A stretch of DNA of 5,267 nt. Source: Halieaceae bacterium. GTDB taxonomy: Bacteria; Pseudomonadota; Gammaproteobacteria; Pseudomonadales; Halieaceae. The stretch spans positions 1-5,267 of the forward strand of contig WTJR01000011.1 in NCBI GenBank assembly GCA_011524755.1, given 5' to 3'. The notes beneath the pieces are model-generated. The model was not told where the DNA came from. It made no database searches and worked only from the letters and a program-made list of their open reading frames with translations. Shown here piece by piece: positions 1 to 4,512 of this stretch (position 1 is the stretch's first letter; each line of letters starts with the position of its first letter). Made by a program: the position numbers and the translations under genes.

Positions 1-1930
1 CATCATTCATCGCGTACTGCGCTACCAAACGACCAGAGACATTGCTGAAGCTCTGTTCGTTGTAGTTGCCATAGATGCCCGCTGTTTCTGGGATATTCAT
101 GAGGTTATCAACAGTCCCGACGTAACCAAAGGTTAGGCTGCGTGGTGACTGAATAGGCGTTGGACTGCCTGTCAGGTAAGTGGTGATTGCATCGTTAATT
201 GCTGTACCGATGTAAGCCGAGATGCCCCCTGCAGGGAAACTACGCCAGCGGTAAGTCATGTACTTGGTTTCATCGGTGTATCGAAGACCTGCAGTCAATG
301 ACCATTTGTCATCCATACGCCATGTCGCCTCACCGAAGATTGACTTGGCATCACCGCCCACATCAAAACCAGTGCTGTTTGATGCAGCCAGCGTGTAGGT
401 CGCATTCTGAACGTTACGACTCTCGCCGTAGTCTTCCCAGTGGTAAGCACCGACTGCCCAATCGAGCGACTCAGAGCTACCAATGATTTGAAGCTCGTGA
501 CTCTCTTGCTCGTAGCTGTTCTGAAGGTCAGTCCAGAAGATACCGTCGCCGTTGTTCGCGTTGATTGCATCGATCATGGCGAGTGCAAGGTTGAAGTCTT
601 CAAACGCAGGAATGGTCACGTTGAACTGCTCAAGACCGGGGCCACAGGCACCAACAGACTGAGTCGCAAGACAGAAGTCATTGGGTACGACCTGACCAAA
701 CAGGGCGCCACCGATGGTTTGAAGGGTGAGGTCACTCCGAACACCTGATGAGACAGAGTTGTCGATACCATCAAGGTCACTCTGTGAGCGATCATTCATG
801 GTTCGCTCACCGTAGATGTACTTGACGTTAACGGTGTCACTCCACTCGTAGTTCAGTGTCAGTGTGTGTGCTTCGTTATCAACGCTTGCGAAGCTGTTCA
901 CATCAGACGACCCGCTGTAGGGATGCTGCTCGCTGTTGGCGAGAATACCGTTCGCCCACGCGACGTAATCATTCGACCAGCCGATAAACTGCTGAATCTG
1001 AGGTAGGTCAGGCAGTAGTCCAAATTGAACGGACTGGGCTACACCACCAGCGATGGCTTGCACGGTCGCAATGCGAGATGCGCTGTCGATTGGCACATTG
1101 GTTTGATCACCACCAGCGGCTAGATAGCCAGCAATCGCCGGGTAGCTAGGGTTAAAGCCCGATACGATAGAGTGGTTATCTTGCTCGTTGTTGACCTTGC
1201 TATTCGAGAATGAGTAATCAACGCTCAAGCGATCTGTTGCGTCCCAAGCAAAGGCTACGCGGTAGCCATCACGATCAACACCATTGAAGCCCTCGAGGCG
1301 TGGGTTCGTGTTCTGGTAGAACACGTCGCGATCGCGGTTGTTGTAGGAAATCGCCGTTCTGAAGCTATCAGAGAACGGAATATCAACACGCATGGCGTAC
1401 TCGCGGCGACCGTAGTTACCCGTACCTGCACGCATGGACATGTCGAACTCTTCAGACGGTGCTTTAGAGATGTAGTTGATAGTGCCTGACGTCGAGTTAC
1501 GACCTGAAAGCGTTCCCTGAGGACCTTTTAGGACTTCGATTCGTGCAAGATCAACCACGTCGGGTGAGCTACCCTGGTTCTTACCAAGATACACACCATC
1601 GATGTAGCGGCCGGCTGCAGGGTCAAGCGAAATGTTTGGCGCACCATCACCAATGCCGCGAATCACGAATGCGGTTGATGACGTGCCTTGAGGCGAACCA
1701 TAGCCGTTCACGCCGACCACTTCGTTGATCATGTCCAAGTTGTTAAAGATACCGCGATCCTGAATGTCTTTTTCAGTCAGGGCCTCGATCGAAATGGGAG
1801 TATCTTGAACACTGGCTTCGCGACGCTCAGCGGTCACTACGACCTCTTCAAGCTGCGCAAATGCCGTTTCTGCTGTCATCACGGCCATTACGGCTGTGGC
1901 TAATAGCGTCTTTGGGCTCGATGGCTTCAT
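1..1930 (-). CDS. TonB-dependent outer-membrane receptor, N-terminal part (gene runs off left edge)
   Basis: This is a ligand-gated outer-membrane channel that imports a bound substrate into the periplasm using TonB/ExbBD energy. The reading frame is open from the ATG at 1928-1930 to the window edge, 643 codons with no stop. Residues 1-25 look like a signal peptide with an AFA|Q cleavage site. Residues 27-34 (LEEVVVTA) are the TonB-box-like segment found after cleavage in this family. The plug domain follows, with VIRGIG at 89-94, RYIDGVYLG at 108-116 and the conserved block RIEVLKGPQGTLSGRN at 130-145, then GTINYIS at 149-155. From about residue 160 the sequence alternates aromatic and polar residues, as in a beta-barrel. 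The only visible cysteines, C420 and C429, sit in a probable surface loop. Family members usually run 700-900 residues, so the C-terminal strands are missing. An AAGAGG ribosome binding site supports the start. The substrate is unknown; neighbouring dehydrogenases suggest an organic molecule rather than iron-siderophore, but this is inference. Confidence 0.95.
   Translation of the reverse strand, partial: MKPSSPKTLLATAVMAVMTAETAFAQLEEVVVTAERREASVQDTPISIEALTEKDIQDRGIFNNLDMINEVVGVNGYGSPQGTSSTAFVIRGIGDGAPNISLDPAAGRYIDGVYLGKNQGSSPDVVDLARIEVLKGPQGTLSGRNSTSGTINYISKAPSEEFDMSMRAGTGNYGRREYAMRVDIPFSDSFRTAISYNNRDRDVFYQNTNPRLEGFNGVDRDGYRVAFAWDATDRLSVDYSFSNSKVNNEQDNHSIVSGFNPSYPAIAGYLAAGGDQTNVPIDSASRIATVQAIAGGVAQSVQFGLLPDLPQIQQFIGWSNDYVAWANGILANSEQHPYSGSSDVNSFASVDNEAHTLTLNYEWSDTVNVKYIYGERTMNDRSQSDLDGIDNSVSSGVRSDLTLQTIGGALFGQVVPNDFCLATQSVGACGPGLEQFNVTIPAFEDFNLALAMIDAINANNGDGIFWTDLQNSYEQESHELQIIGSSESLDWAVGAYHWEDYGESRNVQNATYTLAASNSTGFDVGGDAKSIFGEATWRMDDKWSLTAGLRYTDETKYMTYRWRSFPAGGISAYIGTAINDAITTYLTGSPTPIQSPRSLTFGYVGTVDNLMNIPETAGIYGNYNEQSFSNVSGRLVAQYAMND
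1307..1325. repeat. Intragenic 19-base palindrome inside the receptor gene
   Basis: Eight-base arms, CGTGTTCT and AGAACACG, flank GGT. The DNA encodes DVFYQNT in the early barrel of the receptor. It could form a short mRNA hairpin or a protein-binding site, but a coding coincidence is the simplest reading. Confidence 0.35.
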
Positions 1931-1938
1931 GGTTTTAA

Positions 1939-1944
1939 CCTCTT
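1939..1944 (-). promoter_or_regulatory. Ribosome binding site of the TonB-dependent receptor
   Basis: The minus strand reads AAGAGG, eight bases before the ATG at 1930. This is a good Shine-Dalgarno match at normal spacing. It fixes the start that also gives a complete signal peptide. Confidence 0.75.
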
Positions 1945-1959
1945 TTTAGAGTTATTTAG

Positions 1960-1974
1960 TTAAGAACTACTTAA
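1960..1974. repeat. Inverted repeat TTAAG-N5-CTTAA in the receptor leader
   Basis: Five-base arms, TTAAG at 1960-1964 and CTTAA at 1970-1974, flank AACTA. A second short palindrome, AGTT-AAG-AACT at 1958-1968, overlaps it. Together they lie just downstream of the transcription start expected from the promoter at 1983-2011. A repressor could bind here, or the transcript could form a weak hairpin. The arms are short and AT-rich, so chance is a real alternative. Confidence 0.3.
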
Positions 1975-1982
1975 TCACACTA

Positions 1983-2011
1983 AAGATATGGCATAAGTTA
2001 TGTCACATCAA
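1983..2011 (-). promoter_or_regulatory. Candidate sigma70-type promoter of the TonB-dependent receptor
   Basis: On the minus strand a -35 TTGATG (2006-2011) and a -10 TATCTT (1983-1988) are separated by exactly 17 bases. Each matches the consensus at four of six positions. Transcription would start near 1976 and leave a leader of about 45 bases containing the AAGAGG ribosome binding site. The stretch is AT-rich compared with the flanking genes, as expected for a promoter. Confidence 0.5.
1992..2002. promoter_or_regulatory. Palindrome CATAA-G-TTATG centred in the receptor promoter spacer
   Basis: This is a perfect five-base-arm palindrome with a single central base at 1997. That base is also the exact midpoint of the 17-base spacer between the proposed -10 and -35 boxes. 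A dimeric regulator bound here would directly affect polymerase access. No regulator gene is visible in the window, and the site matches no operator I recognise. Confidence 0.3.
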
Positions 2012-2159
2012 TATTTCCTGTTATTACCGCCTTTGGCCGCGGTTTTGAGTGAGCTTACTCTTTCGCGACCTTCAACAGAACAAATGATAAGCAGTACTTT
2101 GTCATCATTCTGTCACGATAGTGTCTCGCACAGGCGCCATGGAGGGAATGCCTGTTTCA

Positions 2160-2210
2160 GTTTGCGTTTAGAACAAACGGACTACCCTGAATTTGGCCCG
2201 TTTAGAACGG
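2160..2210. repeat. Two related palindrome-like sites sharing direct repeat CGTTTAGAAC
   Basis: The ten bases CGTTTAGAAC occur at 2165-2174 and again at 2199-2208, 34 bases apart. Each copy is embedded in an inverted repeat. The left one is CGTTT-agaac-AAACG (2165-2179), or alternatively GTTTG/CAAAC arms at 2160-2164 and 2174-2178. The right one is CCGTT-TAG-AACGG (2198-2210). Two similar dyad sites upstream of a gene are typical of paired operators for a dimeric regulator. They lie 100-150 bases before the dehydrogenase ATG, a position better suited to activation than to repression. The regulator is unknown. Confidence 0.4.
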
Positions 2211-2247
2211 CTAGCAAGGTTCTGACGCCACTTCCTGCTGTATTCGC

Positions 2248-2276
2248 GCGACATAATCAGAAAACCCGAATAGAGT
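2248..2276 (+). promoter_or_regulatory. Weak candidate promoter of the MDR dehydrogenase
   Basis: GCGACA (2248-2253) and TAGAGT (2271-2276) are 17 bases apart, each matching the -35 or -10 consensus at four of six positions. Transcription would begin near 2283, leaving a leader of about 28 bases. A competing -10, CATAAT at 2252-2257, matches five of six but has no -35 at suitable spacing. A poor core promoter with paired upstream sites would fit an activator-dependent gene, but this is only suggestive. Confidence 0.25.
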
Positions 2277-2310
2277 GTGTGGGAAGGGTAGACAGCGTGA
2301 GAATAAAAAG

Positions 2311-3357
2311 ATGAAAGCTCTCGTATTTAACGGTCCACGCGATATTCGGTTTGAGACGTATCCGGACCCATCTCTGAAAACCGAAAATAGCGTCATTTTG
2401 AATGTCGAGCGCTGCAGTATCTGCGGCTCTGATTTACATATGTATCACGGCGACAACCTGGGTACGGCGAGTTACAGCGATGGTGTTAAGCCGTTTTGCG
2501 TAGGGCACGAGTTTGCGGGTGAGATCGTTGAGGTGGGCAAGCAGGTTCACAGGTTCAAGGTGGGTGACAAAGTACTGGCCTCTGGGGGCGCCCCCTGTGG
2601 CGAGTGCTCGTACTGTCTGTCTGGTCATGCGCAGTTGTGCAGCGGGTGGACGGCGTTTGGGTTGAGCACCGGCTTGAACGGTGGCCAGGCGGAATACGTT
2701 AATGTGCCCATGGCCGATCTGACGTTGCAGCCCATTCCCGAGGGTATTAGTGCCGAGCAAAGCATCTTATTGACGGATGCGATGTGCACGGCGTATTTCG
2801 GTCTGACCCGCACGGGTCTGCTGCCCGGAGAGGCAGTTGCCGTTGTGGGCCTGGGCCCCATTGGCCTGATTGGTGTTGAGCTGGCTTTCATACTGGGTGC
2901 TTCTGAGGTCTTTGCCATCGATCCCGTGGCCAATCGTCGTTCGCACGCGGCGGGGCTGGGCGCAACTGCGCTAGACCCTGCTCAGGCACTGCCAATGATT
3001 ATGGACAAGACAAAAGGTGCCGGCGTGCCCAGGGTGTTCGAGGCATCAGGTGCCAAAGCAGCCGTCGAATTGGCGATCAAAATTGCCGGGCGAGGGAGTA
3101 CGGCGTCATTTATCGGTCTGCCACAGCCCGATGTGCAATTGCCTATGCTCAAGGTGTTGTTTAAGGACATCACGATTCGCGCGGGAGTGGCCTCGGTGAT
3201 TGATCAATGGCCTCATCTGATTCCGCTGCTGCAGCACGGCAGGCTCAAGGCCGAAGGCCTGTTCTCTCACACCATGGATTTGTCGGAAGGGGCCGAGGCC
3301 TACCGACTCTTCGATGCGCGCGAGGACAACGTCGTCAAGATCATGATGAACGTTTGA
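2311..3357 (+). CDS. Zinc-dependent medium-chain dehydrogenase/reductase (alcohol dehydrogenase family)
   Basis: This is a cytoplasmic NAD(P)-dependent oxidoreductase of 348 residues, the usual length, and complete. The N-terminal GroES-like domain carries the catalytic-zinc motif CGSDLH (C38-H43) and GHEFAGEIVEVG (H67, E68). The structural-zinc lobe has four cysteines, C96, C99, C102 and C110. D156 in LLTDAMCTAYFG aligns with the third catalytic zinc ligand; it is Asp here, as in some formaldehyde-dehydrogenase-type members. The Rossmann domain has VVGLGPIG (178-185), and D204 at the end of the second strand favours NAD(H). I start it at ATG 2311, because MKALVF is the classic family N-terminus. 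The frame extends 12 codons further to a GTG at 2275, but that stretch is not family-like. The ribosome binding site is weak (GTGAGAA, 2297-2303). The gene is divergent from the receptor and convergent with the next SDR, so it is probably monocistronic. It probably oxidises a secondary alcohol or polyol; the substrate cannot be read from sequence. Confidence 0.93.
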   Translation: MKALVFNGPRDIRFETYPDPSLKTENSVILNVERCSICGSDLHMYHGDNLGTASYSDGVKPFCVGHEFAGEIVEVGKQVHRFKVGDKVLASGGAPCGECSYCLSGHAQLCSGWTAFGLSTGLNGGQAEYVNVPMADLTLQPIPEGISAEQSILLTDAMCTAYFGLTRTGLLPGEAVAVVGLGPIGLIGVELAFILGASEVFAIDPVANRRSHAAGLGATALDPAQALPMIMDKTKGAGVPRVFEASGAKAAVELAIKIAGRGSTASFIGLPQPDVQLPMLKVLFKDITIRAGVASVIDQWPHLIPLLQHGRLKAEGLFSHTMDLSEGAEAYRLFDAREDNVVKIMMNV

Positions 3358-3556
3358 TGGGGGCGGTCACCCAGAGCTTAAGTCGAAGGGCGAGCGTCAA
3401 ATCGCGCTGTCGACTGATATCGACCCAACCGTTCAATCGCTTTCAGCGGCTACGAGCCACCAGACGACCTGTCGACCGCTAAGGCCTTCGTAGTTAGAGC
3501 AGGTGCCCTTAGATACGTGCCGTGCGCCCAGCATGCTGATTTCGTACTTAGCCAGC
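3358..3556. other. Convergent intergenic region without a clear terminator
   Basis: The MDR and first SDR genes end facing each other across 199 bases. I looked for a GC-rich hairpin followed by a T-run on either strand and found none. Present are a weak stem GTCGA-N6-TCGAC (3409-3424) without a T-tail and the ten-base palindrome CAGCATGCTG (3529-3538), close to the SDR stop codon. Termination is therefore either Rho-dependent or not recognisable here. No tRNA or small gene is evident. Confidence 0.55.
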
Positions 3557-4306
3557 CTACAAATAGGGCATTTGAATCGTTGAGCTGTTATCAACGCGAA
3601 TCTCTGCCCCGTTGATGTGTCGTGACTCGTGACCTGCGAGGAAGTAGATAACGTCCGTAACCGCCTCGGGCTCACAGGCAAAACTGAAGGCCTTCATGGC
3701 CTGGTGCGGCTCCATCTCGGGGAAGGTCCCCTCCATGTTGTTCGTCATGTCCGTCAGGATGCCGTCGGGGTGGACGCTATTGCATCGAATGGGAAACTGA
3801 TTGGTCTGGCAGTGCACAGCGACACTCATGGTCAGACTGCGAACGGCCGCCTTTGCCGCACCGTAAGCAATGAAATGGGGGTAGCCCGCGAGCGCTGATG
3901 ATGAGGAGATGTTGATGATGGAGGCCGCTTCGCTCTTTTTCAGCGCATCCAGTAAAAACTTCATGCCGAGGAAGACGGAGGTACTGTTGACCTCCATCAT
4001 GCGCTTGTAGTCCTCGGTCGATGAGGTCTCGATGGTGTAGGTCATCAAGATGGCCGCATTGTTGACCAAGACATCGAGCTTACCGTGCTCAGACAGCGTT
4101 GCCTCTGCAAGTGCCTGCCAGTCTGCTTCACTCGTCACATCGCAGGTGCGGTAGCTCACACAGTCGTGCTCGAACAAACCGTCGGGGAGCCGAATGTCAG
4201 TGCCGATGACGATGTAACCGTTCTCGGCGAACTTCTTAACGGTTGATTGACCCACACCACCGGCTGCACCCGTGATGATGGCGACTCGCTTATCTGATTG
4301 CGACAC
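3557..4306 (-). CDS. Short-chain dehydrogenase resembling 3-beta/17-beta-hydroxysteroid dehydrogenase
   Basis: This is a classical SDR of 249 residues, complete and cytoplasmic. It would interconvert a secondary alcohol and a ketone with NAD(H). The motifs run in order: TGAAGGVG (12-19) for nucleotide binding, D37 favouring NAD, CDV (55-57), NNAA (82-85), and the tetrad N107, S135, Y148, K152 (YGAAK). After the active site it reads CNSVHPDGILTDM (175-187) and ends with an IRVDNSS tail (236-242). The HPDGI-T-M element, the SEADW segment (59-63) and the DNS-type C-terminus recall, from memory, the 3-beta/17-beta-hydroxysteroid dehydrogenase of Comamonas testosteroni. That makes a steroid or similar alicyclic alcohol plausible, though SDR substrates are hard to predict. 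The start is the GTG at 4304-4306, preceded by AGGAGA; upstream ATGs at 4327 and 4408 would add a non-conserved Arg-rich leader. It is convergent with the MDR gene and divergent from the second SDR. Confidence 0.92.
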   Translation of the reverse strand: MSQSDKRVAIITGAAGGVGQSTVKKFAENGYIVIGTDIRLPDGLFEHDCVSYRTCDVTSEADWQALAEATLSEHGKLDVLVNNAAILMTYTIETSSTEDYKRMMEVNSTSVFLGMKFLLDALKKSEAASIINISSSSALAGYPHFIAYGAAKAAVRSLTMSVAVHCQTNQFPIRCNSVHPDGILTDMTNNMEGTFPEMEPHQAMKAFSFACEPEAVTDVIYFLAGHESRHINGAEIRVDNSSTIQMPYL

Positions 4307-4312
4307 AACTGA

Positions 4313-4318
4313 TCTCCT
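4313..4318 (-). promoter_or_regulatory. Ribosome binding site that sets the GTG start of the first SDR
   Basis: The minus strand reads AGGAGA, then six bases, then GTG at 4306. This near-perfect Shine-Dalgarno lies inside the longer open frame that begins at upstream ATGs. It therefore points to the GTG as the true start, giving the normal seven-to-ten-residue lead into the TGxxxGxG motif. Confidence 0.75.
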
Positions 4319-4448
4319 GCGTGACATCCTTGACCTTTGTGGTCGCGGATCGGTATCGCTGTAGAGTGCCAATGCTAGGGGACGAACTGCAAGCATTCTT
4401 CGCCGCACAAATGGACCATATGCGACAACGCAATCCCTGTGAGAATCG

Positions 4449-4477
4449 TTGACACCCGAGGCGCGAGCGGAAAGAGT
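4449..4477 (+). promoter_or_regulatory. Candidate promoter of the second SDR (perfect -35, poor -10)
   Basis: A perfect TTGACA lies at 4449-4454. At 17-base spacing the -10 position (4472-4477) reads AAGAGT, which matches the consensus at only three of six positions. If used, transcription would begin near 4484, about 30 bases before the ATG. The poor -10 keeps confidence low; an activator or a different sigma factor could be needed. Confidence 0.25.
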
Positions 4478-4500
4478 AGGGTGAACGGTCTCATGAACAA

Positions 4501-4506
4501 TAAGGA
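4501..4506 (+). promoter_or_regulatory. Ribosome binding site of the second SDR
   Basis: TAAGGA lies six bases before the ATG at 4513, a good Shine-Dalgarno match at normal spacing. It supports that start for a protein beginning MLLRDKVIVISG. Confidence 0.75.
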
Positions 4507-4512
4507 AAAAAT

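Larger units (their letters stand above)
1931..2310. other. Divergent intergenic region between the receptor and MDR dehydrogenase genes
   Basis: These 380 bases separate two genes read outward in opposite directions. The left third holds the receptor's ribosome binding site, a good candidate promoter and two palindromes. The part from about 2020 to 2155 shows nothing I can name. The right part holds two related sites at 2160-2210 and a weak candidate promoter for the dehydrogenase. An open frame from 2000 to 2314 crosses the region, but its codon use does not look like a gene. Confidence 0.7.
4307..4512. other. Divergent intergenic region between the two SDR genes
   Basis: These 206 bases carry the upstream signals of both SDR genes. 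Beyond the two ribosome binding sites and a possible rightward -35, I see a weak inverted repeat, AATGCT (4371-4376) with AGCATT (4392-4397), separated by 15 bases. I found no convincing leftward promoter for the first SDR. No small gene is supported. Confidence 0.5.

Noticed and set aside
295..570. Minus-strand 91-codon frame and overlapping plus-strand frames at 199-486 and 440-748
   Set aside because: They lie wholly within the receptor gene in other frames, and their sequences are low-complexity Ser/Thr/Arg-rich or have no domain.
2000..2314. Open frame of 104 codons between receptor and MDR gene, whose TGA overlaps the MDR ATG (ATGA), with a hydrophobic N-terminus
   Set aside because: It starts inside the receptor promoter, has no good ribosome binding site, uses many rare codons (several ATA, AGA, AGG, TTA), and its product shows no recognisable domain. 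The ATGA overlap is probably accidental.
2584..2595. Twelve-base palindrome GGGGGCGCCCCC
   Set aside because: It encodes Gly-Ala-Pro next to the structural zinc cysteines of the MDR enzyme, so GC-rich codon choice explains it.
2434..2933. Antisense frames across the MDR gene
   Set aside because: They are shadows of a well-supported coding region with complete zinc and Rossmann motifs on the other strand.
3409..3424. Stem GTCGA-N6-TCGAC as a terminator between the convergent genes
   Set aside because: The stem is only five pairs and no T-run follows on either strand.
3529..3538. Palindrome CAGCATGCTG near the end of the first SDR, considered as an attachment or binding site
   Set aside because: It is a single short copy with no repeat partner and no integrase nearby.
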